The notes: generated from the sequence alone by a model not told the origin. Positions 51,223 through 61,471 are shown, counted from the stretch's first letter. The stretch is 64,000 nucleotides of DNA from Promethearchaeota archaeon (GCA_019057775.1 JAHLWT010000248.1:9135-73134), one strand, 5' to 3'. Made by a program: numbers and translations.

Positions 51223-52332
51223 ATGAATAAAAAGAAAGTTTGTTGCTGGGATCTTGAAGGGCCAATTAGCGTACTTGATTTCGCAGCAGAAATAGGAAAA
51301 ATGTTACAAAAAAAACCGAATTTGAACCTACAGGGGTACGACATGGGAGAATTCTTCTATATGGTCTCTAATTATGATGATTATCTAATTGATACTCCTG
51401 GTGTAAAGCAAGAATTAGGTATACCAGAATATCAACCGGGGGATACACTTCGATTGATGGCGCCTTTTTATGTTGCATCCTTTACTGATGAGGAATTAAT
51501 AAATTTAGCACAAAGTAATCTTGGGTTATTACCAGGTTGTAAAAAATTGATGGAGATTCTTCATAAAGAATGGGACGTATATGTTATTTCAACGAGTTAC
51601 ACGCATTTTGCTCTCAATGTAACAGCTGCTTTAGGGATTCTTAAAGATCATGTGTATTGTACTGACCTTAATATTAAGCAATTGAAAGAAGATCTGACAA
51701 GCATTAAATTTACAATAGAAGTTCTAGTACATGACATCTTTCAAAGGTATCTTAAAAATAATAGAGAATTAAATTCGGTAATTGATGATTTAAACAATTT
51801 TTTCTGGAAAGGGATGGAATCCGAATATACTTTAATTATGAATAAAGTTAAAGTTAGAGGAGGTAAAAGAAAAGAATTAGCTGTAGAAGAAATCGCAGAC
51901 CGAACAAGAATTCCAATTTCTGAAATGATCGCCTTAGGAGATTCTATAACCGATATTAATATGCTCCAGAGAATAAAAGATGAAGGTGGGGTTGCTGTAT
52001 CTTTTAATGGTAATAGATTTAGCGTAGAAAGGGCAACTATCGCGATAAATACACCCAACAGTTTAGGTGTACTACCTATTTTTCAAAATAAAGATATAAT
52101 AACCCAGTTTTTAACGGAATGGGAAGAAAACTTTGACATATGTCAAAATAATCCTAAAAATATCAATAAGGGATTAATATCTGAAGAATGCAGGGATTAT
52201 TTCATCAATACTGGATTTGTACCAGAAATTGTGGACTTAACTAATAAATCAAGAGAACAATTAAAAGGGATTATCCTAAACCAAGAAAAAACAAGGAAAG
52301 TTGTGAGAGGATGGGCAGGAAAATTAGGGTGA
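51223..52332 (+). CDS. HAD-superfamily protein, EhaR-like
   Basis: 369 residues. HAD motif I is CWDLEGPIS (a Glu replaces the second Asp of the usual DxD), motif II is VISTSYTHFA, and the last motif is ALGDSITDINML. These features match the EhaR family, found next to energy-converting hydrogenase A in methanogens. No hydrogenase genes are nearby, and the substitution of the second Asp would reduce typical phosphatase activity. Isolated genes of this kind are common; the role is unknown. Confidence 0.8.
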   Translation: MNKKKVCCWDLEGPISVLDFAAEIGKMLQKKPNLNLQGYDMGEFFYMVSNYDDYLIDTPGVKQELGIPEYQPGDTLRLMAPFYVASFTDEELINLAQSNLGLLPGCKKLMEILHKEWDVYVISTSYTHFALNVTAALGILKDHVYCTDLNIKQLKEDLTSIKFTIEVLVHDIFQRYLKNNRELNSVIDDLNNFFWKGMESEYTLIMNKVKVRGGKRKELAVEEIADRTRIPISEMIALGDSITDINMLQRIKDEGGVAVSFNGNRFSVERATIAINTPNSLGVLPIFQNKDIITQFLTEWEENFDICQNNPKNINKGLISEECRDYFINTGFVPEIVDLTNKSREQLKGIILNQEKTRKVVRGWAGKLG

Positions 52333-52460
52333 ATCAGAACCTAAGGGAATAAGATTTATTTTGATATTATTCCAATTTTATTTATAACATGGATAATTTT
52401 TTCTTTTTGTATAGTTGTGTAATTCAAGTTCTAATAATTTAAATAAGGTAGATATCTGAA

Positions 52461-55400
52461 ATGACAAGTATTTTTAAAAATCCTAATAAAATTGGTCAAC
52501 TCTATTTAGAAAAAAGTGATGACCTCATATTTATTATAAATGAAAACTCCATCTGTGAATATTCTAATTCTAAATTTATAACTGGAATGAAGAACATTAA
52601 CGATTTTATATTCTTTGAGGATTTCAAGAAAATGAAATCATTAATTAAAACTATTTTTAAAGTAGGTTATGGAAGCGAAGAAATTCGATTTAGAGAAGCC
52701 AATATCCGCGCAAAATGGTTCGAGATTAAAGGCTCAAGATTTACCAATGATGAGGATGATAAACCAAAGGCTTTTCTTATTTGTAAAGACATAACGAAGT
52801 TCAAGCACATTGAGTTCGAATATGAAGATCTTCAAGCTAGATTTGGTGAATTGGCAGCCACTTTACCAGAAATAAAATATTGGAAACTTCTTCAATCCAA
52901 AGATGGTTTAAAAGCTGTTCAGAAAACAATAGAAATGTTAGAGTTAGTTATCGACCATATACCTCAGTTTATTTATTGGAAAGATACGAATCTTGTTTAT
53001 ATGGGATGTAATAAAAAATTTGCTTCAATAAACAACTTAAAAAACCCTTCTAGTATTATTGGAAAAATCGATGATGATTTAGATTGGTTTCAAAATAATA
53101 TAGAAAATATTCAAACTAGTGAGAGAAATGTAATTTTAAATGATACACCAGAATATAATGTCATTGAATCTTTAGACCTTTTTAATGGTGAACAAGCTTG
53201 GTTTGAAATAAACAGAATTCCCTTACATGATGCAAAAGGTGAAGTTGTCGGTTTACTCGCTACATATGAAGACATAACAATAAGAAGAGTAGGAGAACAA
53301 AAATTAAGAGAGTCTGAAAAGAAATATCGTTCAATTTTAGATAACATTAAGGAAGGATATTTTGAAGTCGATTTAAAAGGGACTTTTACTTTTTTTAATG
53401 AATCTTTCTGTGAGTTAATTGGAGAGACCAGAGATACTTTAATGGGAACGAATTATCAAAAATATGTAGATGAAGTAAATAAAAATGAAATGATTCAAAT
53501 TTACAACGAAGTTTATAAGACTGGTAATCCAAACAGCGACTTTCAATTCCAATTTTTTAAGAACGATGTAGAACAAATAACGTGTGAATCTTCAATTTAC
53601 TTACGTTATGATCTAAAAGGTAATAAAATTGGTTTTAGTGGATTAGCTCGCAATATTACAGAAAAATTCTATTTACTGCAAAAAATAAAAGAATCTGAAA
53701 AAAAATATCGACACTTATTTGAAACTTCTACTTATTCAATTATATTAGTGAATAGGCGAGGAGTAATTATTGATTGCAATCCTATAACAGAGAAACTATT
53801 TGGCAGAAAAATAGAAGACCTAATAGGTAAAAGCTTTATGGAAGTAAGAATTAAACCTGAGAAAATGTTACCATTATTTCAACAAAGATATAAATCAATT
53901 CTTAAAGGAGAGGTTCCAGGTCCTATTGAAGTTAATATAAATCGTTCTCATGATGGTTCTGAAATGTGGATAAAAATTGACGATTCATTAGTAGAAATTG
54001 GAGGTGAATTAGTTTTTCAGGTGATAATTCAAGATATTACAGAAAATAAAATAGCTGAACAGAAATTAAAAGATTCTCAAGAGGAATTAAAAAAATTAAA
54101 TCAAGAATTAGAGCAAAAGGTAGAAGAAAGAACAAAGGATTTTATAAAATCTGAACAGCAATATCGCACTACGATTGATTCATTAGGGGATCCACTTCAT
54201 GTTGTCGATAAAGAGTTAAGAATCATTTTAATAAACCAGAATCTTAAAAACTGGCTCGCTGAATTGAAGCTTGATAAGGAAATTTTAGGAAGAAAAATCT
54301 CTGAAGTCTTTCCATTTTTACCTCAAAAGGTTTATGAAGAATACGAACAAGTGTTTAATACGGGAATACCACTGGTCACGATAGAAGAAACCTTTTTACC
54401 AGAGCATAATGTTATCACTGAAACCCGTAAAATTCCAATCTTTAGTGAAGGAAAGGTTAACCAAATGATCACTATCATAAGAGATATCACTGACAAAAAA
54501 GAAATGGAAAATCAGTTAATTGAATCTGAAGAAAACTTTCGAAATATGATTACTAATTTAGATGAAGGCTATTATAAAGTAGAATTGGGTGGTAAAATAT
54601 TATATCATAATCCTGCGTTTAGCAAAATTGCTGGATTTGATCCCTCTGAAAATTTTATTAACAAAAATCAACCTTTCATTTGGCAAAATACTGAAGATCA
54701 AGAGAGATACAAGGAAGAATTAATGAAAAATGGATTTATACGAAATTTTACAATACCAATAAAAAGGAGAGATGGAGAGACAATTGTAATACAAGTAAAT
54801 GCGCATCTAATACGAGATGAAAATGATAAACCTATAGCAATTGAGGGAACGTTTGCAGAGATTACTGAAAAATTTAGATTAGCGCAAGAATTATTAGAGT
54901 CTGAAAAGAAGTTAAGAGAACAGAACATTGAATTAAAGAAGTTAGATGAAGTTAAAAACGACTTTGTTACGATGGCAGCGCACGAGTTAAAAACTCCGCT
55001 AATATCAATTTCTGGGTATACAGATTACATCTTGATTAAACATAGAAGCCATTTAAATGTAGAAATTACAGAAGATTTATTAACAGTTCAAAGAAATGTT
55101 AAACGATTAGAAATATTAATGGATCAACTGTTAGATGTCTTGAAAATTGATGAAAACGAATTAAAACTTCAAAAACAGCAAGAAAATGTCAGTATGATAA
55201 TAAATGACTGTTTAGATGAATTAAGTTATCTGATTAATGAAAAGAACCTTGAAATTATCTTAAATATTGATCATGAGATTATTTTAAATATTGACGAGAC
55301 TCGTATTTTTGCTGTGTTTACTAATTTAATTTCTAATGCCATAAAATTCACTCCTGATTACGGATGGATCGAAATTGCTGCAAAAAAAGTTAGTTCTCAC

Positions 55401-55646
55401 TACATTTTTGAAATAAAGGATAATGGAATTGGATTAACTGAAGATGATATTAAGAGATTATTCAAGAAATTTGAAAGGATTAAATCCCCCCTCATTAGCA
55501 AAAACATTAATATTAAGGATTCTGGAACGGGTTTAGGTCTATATATCACTCGGGGAATCATAACTGCTCACCATGGTGAAATTGAAGCTCAATCGGAAGG
55601 TGTAAACAAGGGTTCTACCTTTTCTTTCACACTCCCAATTACATAA
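52461..55646 (+). CDS. Multi-PAS soluble histidine kinase
   Basis: 1061 residues with no membrane helix. Six PAS-like domains are visible, beginning at about residues 15 (LIFIINENSICEYS), 160 (VIDHIPQFIYWKD), 290 (ILDNIKEGYFEVD), 420 (LFETSTYSIILVN), 570 (TIDSLGDPLHVVD) and 690 (MITNLDEGYYKVE). A coiled coil stands before the fifth. The HisKA box AAHELKTPLIS has His841. The ATPase part shows NLISNAIKF, DNGIGL and GTGLGLYI. It would sense small molecules or redox state in the cytoplasm and phosphorylate a response regulator. No regulator gene is adjacent. Confidence 0.93.
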   Translation: MTSIFKNPNKIGQLYLEKSDDLIFIINENSICEYSNSKFITGMKNINDFIFFEDFKKMKSLIKTIFKVGYGSEEIRFREANIRAKWFEIKGSRFTNDEDDKPKAFLICKDITKFKHIEFEYEDLQARFGELAATLPEIKYWKLLQSKDGLKAVQKTIEMLELVIDHIPQFIYWKDTNLVYMGCNKKFASINNLKNPSSIIGKIDDDLDWFQNNIENIQTSERNVILNDTPEYNVIESLDLFNGEQAWFEINRIPLHDAKGEVVGLLATYEDITIRRVGEQKLRESEKKYRSILDNIKEGYFEVDLKGTFTFFNESFCELIGETRDTLMGTNYQKYVDEVNKNEMIQIYNEVYKTGNPNSDFQFQFFKNDVEQITCESSIYLRYDLKGNKIGFSGLARNITEKFYLLQKIKESEKKYRHLFETSTYSIILVNRRGVIIDCNPITEKLFGRKIEDLIGKSFMEVRIKPEKMLPLFQQRYKSILKGEVPGPIEVNINRSHDGSEMWIKIDDSLVEIGGELVFQVIIQDITENKIAEQKLKDSQEELKKLNQELEQKVEERTKDFIKSEQQYRTTIDSLGDPLHVVDKELRIILINQNLKNWLAELKLDKEILGRKISEVFPFLPQKVYEEYEQVFNTGIPLVTIEETFLPEHNVITETRKIPIFSEGKVNQMITIIRDITDKKEMENQLIESEENFRNMITNLDEGYYKVELGGKILYHNPAFSKIAGFDPSENFINKNQPFIWQNTEDQERYKEELMKNGFIRNFTIPIKRRDGETIVIQVNAHLIRDENDKPIAIEGTFAEITEKFRLAQELLESEKKLREQNIELKKLDEVKNDFVTMAAHELKTPLISISGYTDYILIKHRSHLNVEITEDLLTVQRNVKRLEILMDQLLDVLKIDENELKLQKQQENVSMIINDCLDELSYLINEKNLEIILNIDHEIILNIDETRIFAVFTNLISNAIKFTPDYGWIEIAAKKVSSHYIFEIKDNGIGLTEDDIKRLFKKFERIKSPLISKNINIKDSGTGLGLYITRGIITAHHGEIEAQSEGVNKGSTFSFTLPIT

Positions 55647-55648
55647 GC

Positions 55649-55788
55649 TTTCAAAAATAAATTAGACAAATATTATCTTAAAATAAGCTTAGCATCTATT
55701 TCCCCCAATCTTTTTCAAAAATAAATTGGACAAATTTCAATAATAAATTGGAAAAAGTGTACTTTTTTGAGAAATAAACTGGAAAAAA
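55649..55788. repeat. Degenerate AT-rich repeats downstream of the kinase
   Basis: Four related units with the core AAATAAATTGGA occur at about 55654, 55718, 55741 and 55773; the first two extend to AAAAATAAATT(A/G)GACAAAT. They begin right after the kinase stop. They could be a decayed insertion end or a 3' processing region. No stable hairpin is seen. Confidence 0.5.
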
Positions 55789-55859
55789 ATTTGTATATTA
55801 TCGAAATTGTATGCAGAAAAAATATATAAGGAAGATAGATCAACAGGTACAGGATTTTA

Positions 55860-56555
55860 TTAGCTATTACTCGGGAAAATTTCTGTTATTAGTGATTCAA
55901 GCTGCGGACTTTCCTTTAATTCAAGTACTTGGCTCGCTTCATAATGATCTTCGAGACTCTGCCATAAAGATGAATTATTTTGCATTTCCTCTATAAATTT
56001 GATAAGTTTTTGTTTCGCTAAATAGGTCTGCCCTTTAAACAAATAACAAAAAGAAAAAGAGCTGATCGATTCCATAAGCATCATATCATCACCAAATTTA
56101 GCTCGATCGAGCCCTTTGGAAAAAAATTCGGTACTAAAAGAGGTAAAAGCCGATAAAAAGCTACTGAAAAGATCTTCGTCAATCCTCCACTCATTTGAAA
56201 AAGAATAAGAGAAGACGAGAACTCACCCTTCCGAAAGAATCAAGAGCACCGTGGATTGTTCATCAACCGATTCAGGAGGCTCCACAGCACGTTTTCCTTG
56301 GATACGTTCTAGAACTCCATTCGTTGATGCTAATTTAATCCTTTCTGCTATAGGACCTTACTTCTTTTTAATTGTATCCCAGATGTCTACTTGGTCTAAC
56401 AATTTATCAAGTTCGCTTGAAATCCCCCATGCTAATAAGTTAAGACCATGTAAATCAGCGATACGTTGCGCTTGTACCATTAATCTTTTCGCTTCCTCGA
56501 TATTCATTTGAATTAATGTTAATTTCTGTATAATGCTATAGTTTTTATTATACAA
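55860..56555 (-). pseudogene. TPR-protein C-terminal domain, broken by two in-frame stops
   Basis: Three open pieces lie in one frame. The 5' piece (56555-56358) holds TPR helices (TLIQMNIEEAKRLMVQAQRI) and ends at a TAA at 56358-56360. The frame then reads GPIAERIKLASTNGVLERI...KRAVEPPESV, ends at a TGA at 56223-56225, and continues to 55860 with FSSFLSAFTSFSTEFFSKGL and YLFKGQTYLAKQKLI. The last part is the domain that, as I recall, closes long Lokiarchaeal TPR proteins. The 5' end of the gene is missing. The stop spacings (135 and 363 bases) are multiples of three, so point mutations, not frameshifts, broke it. No functional full-length copy is in the window. Confidence 0.85.
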
Positions 56556-56755
56556 AGTACATGAATATTTGAATGTACATATCTCTTTTATTAGTTGTAA
56601 AGTTTTAAAGGTAATCTCAATTTATTATTCAAATATACTAATAATTTAAACAGTGAAGGAATCTGGTAAGAAACTTTATTGAATATTCAAAATGGATAAA
56701 TAGAAATCAACACATTTTCATAGAAATCAGTGATAAAATATGGGGATTTGCTGAA

Positions 56756-58105
56756 TTGGGTTTTTATGAATATAAATCTTCTGAGCTCTTAGCTAAAATT
56801 TTAGAGGAAAATGGATTCAAAATTGATATGGGAGTGGCCTCAATGCCTACTGCTTTTGTTGCGTCTTATGGTGATGACAAACCAACTATTGGAGTTTTAG
56901 GTGAATATGATGCTTTACCCGGTTTAAGTCAGGTCGCGGAGTATGCAAAAAAACCTATAATAGAAGGAGCTCCAGGTCATGGCTGTGGACATAATCTTTT
57001 AGGAACTGCAGGAGTAGGAGGAGTTTTAGCAGTTAAGAAGGCAATTGATGCAGGAGAGGTTAAAGGATCAATACGATATTATGGTTGTCCTGCAGAGGAA
57101 ATCTTTAATGCAAAAGGATACATGATAAGCCCTGGTGGTGTTTTTGAGGATATCGATATTTCTATAACATGGCATCCCGGGACGATTAATGGCCTCAATG
57201 TTCGATCTAATACTGCCTTGAATTCAGTCTTTTTTAAATTCCACGGGAAAACTGCACATGCCGCAGCCGACCCTTATAATGGTCGTAGTGCTCTCGATGC
57301 AGTGGAACTGATGAACATTGGTGCTAATTACTTGCGAGAACATATGATTTCTGATGCCCGACTTCACTATGTGATTACTAAAGGCGGTCTTGCTCCCAAT
57401 ATAGTTCCAGCTGAGGCAGAAACATATTATTTTGTAAGAGCTCCTGAAAGATATCAAGTTGATGAACTTTATAATCGTTTAATAAAAGTAGCTGAGGGAG
57501 CAGCATTAATGACTGAAACACGATTAGAAGTCGATTTTGAAGGTGGTATCTATAACCCAATACATAATGACATTGTGAATAATGTAATTTATGACAAAAT
57601 GAAGCAATTAGGACCTTCGCAATTTAACAAAAATGAACTAGAATTTGCTCAAGAATTAAAAAAGACTGTACCTCCACTTGATAAAACTGAGATTAGAAAA
57701 ATCGTCCCTCCTGATATGCTAGACACAATACTGAAATCTTTCTCAGAACCACTCTTTTCTGATATATTTCCCCCTTTTGGAAAAGGAAAAGTCGCGTCTG
57801 GCTCTACAGATGTAGGAGATGTATCATGGTATACTCCTTTAGGAGGGTTTAGTACTGCTTGTCATATAGTTGGATCACCCGGTCATTCTTGGCAAAATGT
57901 AGCGACATCTGGAATGAGTATCGGCCATAAAGGTATGATTAAGGCTGCTCAGATCATCTGTTTGACTGCCTTAGAATTTTTCAGTAATCCTTCACTGGTA
58001 GAAAAAGCACGAGAAGAATTCGTTAACACTTTTAAAGATAAAAAGTATAAATCTCCTTTCCCAGAAGGTCAAAAACCACCATTTCACCGTTTTAAAAACA
58101 TTTAG
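56756..58105 (+). CDS. M20-family amidohydrolase (AbgB-like)
   Basis: 449 residues from a TTG at 56756. The metal ligands are visible: HGCGH (His), PAEE (Glu-Glu), WHPGT (His), and GSPGHSW (His); the dimerisation domain has GKTAHAAADPYNGRSALDAV. These enzymes cleave amide bonds of N-acyl amino acids, such as p-aminobenzoyl-glutamate in bacterial AbgB. The frame stays open upstream to a TGA at 56654 and encodes a conserved-looking ISDKIWGFAELGFYEYKS, so the real start is earlier. However, no ATG, GTG or TTG lies in frame there. A GTG at 56653 in another frame would fit if one frameshift occurred. The 5' end is therefore uncertain. Confidence 0.88.
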   Translation: MGFYEYKSSELLAKILEENGFKIDMGVASMPTAFVASYGDDKPTIGVLGEYDALPGLSQVAEYAKKPIIEGAPGHGCGHNLLGTAGVGGVLAVKKAIDAGEVKGSIRYYGCPAEEIFNAKGYMISPGGVFEDIDISITWHPGTINGLNVRSNTALNSVFFKFHGKTAHAAADPYNGRSALDAVELMNIGANYLREHMISDARLHYVITKGGLAPNIVPAEAETYYFVRAPERYQVDELYNRLIKVAEGAALMTETRLEVDFEGGIYNPIHNDIVNNVIYDKMKQLGPSQFNKNELEFAQELKKTVPPLDKTEIRKIVPPDMLDTILKSFSEPLFSDIFPPFGKGKVASGSTDVGDVSWYTPLGGFSTACHIVGSPGHSWQNVATSGMSIGHKGMIKAAQIICLTALEFFSNPSLVEKAREEFVNTFKDKKYKSPFPEGQKPPFHRFKNI

Positions 58106-58247
58106 AACAATATAAAAAATGAGTTTTAAGGATGATCCTTTACTCGAATCATAAAGTTTTACAGTTAGATTGTATTAATAATAAATATCATAAGAATTTT
58201 AATATCTAAAAAGATTATACACAACAATTAAAAAGAGGTATAGCAAA

Positions 58248-58391
58248 ATGAGTGATGAAGGAGAAGAAAAAGATAATTTCATTGAAAAAATTTCAGCAGA
58301 ATGTAGTCAGTGTGGCATTTCACCGGAGGATACATATTTAATGCCACACTACCGAAGTGTCGCGAATAGCGCACAACCTGGTGATGTATGA
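58248..58391 (+). CDS. Small protein of 47 residues with a CxxC
   Basis: ATG-started frame (MSDEGEEKDNFIEKISAEC...) with a single CSQC and an otherwise acidic N-terminus. GAGG lies about eight bases upstream, a good ribosome-binding site. No family recognised. It follows the amidohydrolase by 140 bases in the same direction. Confidence 0.5.
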   Translation: MSDEGEEKDNFIEKISAECSQCGISPEDTYLMPHYRSVANSAQPGDV

Positions 58392-58702
58392 TTTATTCAC
58401 AAATTTATTCGAACAAGTGCCTTTCTTATTATGCCTTTTCATACATATAATTTACTCCAAATATTTAAATAGGTTTGGAGATAATATGAATTTGGAAAAG
58501 TAGAAGAATCGGCATATTGAAAAAAGCGTGGCTTTTTAGTATTTCCCTGTTTGTTTACTTTCCTATTTTTGATTATAATTAATTATTTAAAAAGTCATAA
58601 TGAATACATAAAATAGGGAAAAGTAAAGGAAGCACTTTTTACTTCCGATTGCTAAAAAATAAATAATATATTAGTAAAAAGATTTGTTCTTCTAAAATAT
58701 TA
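58392..58702. other. Intergenic region upstream of the topoisomerase gene
   Basis: 311 AT-rich bases. It contains a perfect hairpin at 58521-58537 and, further on, TTTACTTT-containing stretches at about 58555 and its inverted relative at about 58615 that could pair imperfectly. No gene seen. Confidence 0.5.
58521..58537. terminator. 7-bp stem hairpin
   Basis: AAAAAGC (58521-58527) pairs with GCTTTTT (58531-58537) across a GTG loop. The T-run at its end makes it resemble an intrinsic-type terminator on the plus strand, possibly for the upstream small gene. Confidence 0.4.
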
Positions 58703-60895
58703 ATGCCCACTTTAATAATTGCAGAGAAAAATAAAGCGGCAATGGCTATTGCAAGTGCACTAGGTTCATATTCTAAAATAAATAAAACAAAAGTAAATGT
58801 CTATTATATCAGAAGTAAAGATATTTATGTTGTTCCTTTAAGAGGTCATATACTTGAGTATAGAAACACCGAAAAGTATAAAAATTGGAGATCCCCTCCT
58901 CCTCGTGAAATAATTATAAACCTAAATTCCATTAAAAAAATGCCTATTAATTATTCCTTCCCTTACATAAAAACTATTAAAGAATATGCGAAAATATGTG
59001 ATCATTGTATTATCGCGACGGATGCGGATATTGAAGGATGTAATATTGGCTTAATTGATGCATATACTTTTATTAAACAATCAAATCAAAATATAAAAAT
59101 ATCTCAGATGTGGCTCAGCTCTTTAGAAACGAACGAAATTAAAAACAAGTTTAAGAATACGATCTCGCCCAAATGGAGTTGGGCACAAATCGGTGAAGCA
59201 AGGGCAATAATTGATGCAATTATCGGTTTTTCAGCAACAAGAGAAGTAACAAACACATTACGACCACTTCTAACGAAATTAAATAGGAAATTTGTATCAA
59301 TAGGGAGAGTTCAAACATCTCTACTTTATTTGATCTATTTACGAGATGAAGAAATTCAAACTTTTATTCCAAAAACTTACTGGAACATAGTAGCAGGTTT
59401 AATCGAACAAAAAATATCTTTTAATGCATTTCACGATCTAAATCCTTTTAAAACAGACAAAGAGGTACAAGCAAAAAATATTTATCAAAAAATAAAGAAT
59501 GAGAAAATTGCGAAAATAATTAAGAATACTAAAAGTATCATAGAAAGAAGGCCTCCTGCACCCCTAAATACGTCGAAGGTGTTAGTACTTTTAACAAAAA
59601 ATTTGCGAATTAGTGCGAGTCTTGCTCTAAAAACTATGGAGAGTTTATATCTAAACAAATTAATTTCATATCCGCGTACTGATAGTGATAGGTATAAATC
59701 AGATTTTGACCATATTCCATATTTGCACAAATTTTCATCTCACTCTCAATATGGAAAATACACTTCAGATTTATTCAGGGAAAAGAGATTTAAACCAACG
59801 AATGGTAGAATAGATGCTGGAGACCATCCTCCAATAACACCAATAGAAAGTGTAGAACAGACTAGCCTTAAATTCGAAACTGAGATACAAAAAAAAGTGT
59901 ATGATTTAATAACTCGACACTATTTAGCCCTTTTCGGTAAAAATGCTGAGGAATCTAAAGCAACCTTAAAACTATTAATTAGAGACGAACCATTTTCATC
60001 TCAAAGAGTAACACTTGTTTATGATGGATTTTTAGAGATCGCACCATTTCTTAAAAGACCTTATGATTCTGAGATAAAAATTGTTGGAAATGAGATCCCC
60101 GTAAAAGAAATTCTAATTAACTTAAAACAAACAAAACCACCACCACAATATTCTGATACAAATTTATTAAAATTGATGGAAAGAAATAGATTAGGTACTA
60201 AATCAACGCGCCCTGGTATTATTGAGATATTGATCAAACGAGATTTAATTTACCGTAGTAAACGTCAATATTTAATCACAGACTTAGGTAAGTTTTTGAT
60301 TAATAATTTAAAAGTCATATGGCTACCTTTTCTTAAACCAGAATTTACAAAAGGAGTTGAAGAACTATTCAGTGACATCAAAGAAAATAAGAAAAGTATG
60401 AATGAAGTAGTCACTATTGTTAAAAACGTATTCTTAGCGTTATTCGATAAATTTCTAACAAGCAAACCAAATATCCTCTTAAAAATTGATGGTTTTCAAA
60501 AACAAAACAGTAGTACGATGAATAAAAACTATAGTAAAAAGTTTCCTTCTACTTCTGCTCACTGCCCTGTTTGTAAAACCTATACAATGAGACTTGTTAC
60601 ACCTTATAAAAAGAGGAAATTTCTTGCTTGTGCAGATGAAAAATGTAAAACCTATTTATCTGTTCCAAAGAGAGGAAGAATCCAATTATTAAAATCAGCA
60701 TGCAGCATCTGTGGTTTTGATATTTTTAAAATTTTTTATAGAAAAAATAATAAAACATTGAGTTACTACATGTGTCCAAGATGCTGGAATGAAGGTTTTG
60801 ATAAAAAACACACAGATATGGGACTAAGTAGTAAAGGTTTTTGTTCTAAATGTACAGATTTTAAAATTACTCATGACCAATGTATAAAAAAATAA
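58703..60895 (+). CDS. topA: Type IA DNA topoisomerase (topoisomerase I/III)
   Basis: 730 residues. The TOPRIM domain begins LIIAEKNKAAMAIASAL and has ATDADIEG (acidic metal site). The catalytic Tyr is Tyr323 in KLISYPRTDSDRY. It relaxes negative supercoils by transient cleavage of one strand. The C-terminus holds at least two zinc modules: CPVC...CADEKC and CSIC...CPRC, plus CSKC at the end. The second half of that region matches the stand-alone zinc protein at 26812-27129. No reverse-gyrase helicase is attached. Length and motif order are normal for archaeal Topo IA. Confidence 0.94.
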   Translation: MPTLIIAEKNKAAMAIASALGSYSKINKTKVNVYYIRSKDIYVVPLRGHILEYRNTEKYKNWRSPPPREIIINLNSIKKMPINYSFPYIKTIKEYAKICDHCIIATDADIEGCNIGLIDAYTFIKQSNQNIKISQMWLSSLETNEIKNKFKNTISPKWSWAQIGEARAIIDAIIGFSATREVTNTLRPLLTKLNRKFVSIGRVQTSLLYLIYLRDEEIQTFIPKTYWNIVAGLIEQKISFNAFHDLNPFKTDKEVQAKNIYQKIKNEKIAKIIKNTKSIIERRPPAPLNTSKVLVLLTKNLRISASLALKTMESLYLNKLISYPRTDSDRYKSDFDHIPYLHKFSSHSQYGKYTSDLFREKRFKPTNGRIDAGDHPPITPIESVEQTSLKFETEIQKKVYDLITRHYLALFGKNAEESKATLKLLIRDEPFSSQRVTLVYDGFLEIAPFLKRPYDSEIKIVGNEIPVKEILINLKQTKPPPQYSDTNLLKLMERNRLGTKSTRPGIIEILIKRDLIYRSKRQYLITDLGKFLINNLKVIWLPFLKPEFTKGVEELFSDIKENKKSMNEVVTIVKNVFLALFDKFLTSKPNILLKIDGFQKQNSSTMNKNYSKKFPSTSAHCPVCKTYTMRLVTPYKKRKFLACADEKCKTYLSVPKRGRIQLLKSACSICGFDIFKIFYRKNNKTLSYYMCPRCWNEGFDKKHTDMGLSSKGFCSKCTDFKITHDQCIKK

Positions 60896-60954
60896 AATGT
60901 TATTTAATCAGAAATACATTATTATTAAAAGAATAAAATTATGGATTAGTTTAT

Positions 60955-61455
60955 ATGAACAAATACGCCTTTTTATCATTGATACTTACACTCGTTTTAT
61001 TTTTTCTACAGTTTATTCCAATTGGGATTTATTTTCAATTGAATAATCCTCTTGTAAACTCATACACAAGAATCCCAATTCAATTATTCACCTATGAAGA
61101 AATTCAAATCTTCTTTTGGGGAATTTTATCTAATGGAACTTTCAGATTATGGTTCGATGTAAATTTCTTAACTGGCATATTTTTCTTAATTTTTACTCCT
61201 ATAGCAGCAATTTCTAATTTATTTGGCTTTTGGAGGGAGAATAAGACTGGAAAAAGATTAGTTAATGCTAATTTTGTACTTCTTTTAATTGTGCTCTTAT
61301 ACAGCATTATTGGAATTCCTGTATATAGTGATGAGATAATTGGAATTCAGTTTGAATATTTTGATATATTTTATTACTTAAACTATGGATTTTTTATTTT
61401 ATTAATAAACGTAATAATTGCTGGAATTGGTTATATTAAACACCCAATCCAATAA
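60955..61455 (+). CDS. Four-helix membrane protein (first of a tandem pair)
   Basis: 166 residues with four membrane helices and a pattern like the next gene: hydrophobic N-terminus, an extracytoplasmic loop with YEEIQIFFWGILSNG, then helices 2-4. The next protein has ENTDFYFWGYVINGS at the same place, so the two are diverged tandem duplicates. No known family. Likely lineage-specific membrane proteins. Confidence 0.65.
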   Translation: MNKYAFLSLILTLVLFFLQFIPIGIYFQLNNPLVNSYTRIPIQLFTYEEIQIFFWGILSNGTFRLWFDVNFLTGIFFLIFTPIAAISNLFGFWRENKTGKRLVNANFVLLLIVLLYSIIGIPVYSDEIIGIQFEYFDIFYYLNYGFFILLINVIIAGIGYIKHPIQ

Positions 61456-61471
61456 AGGAGGATTCAAAGAA

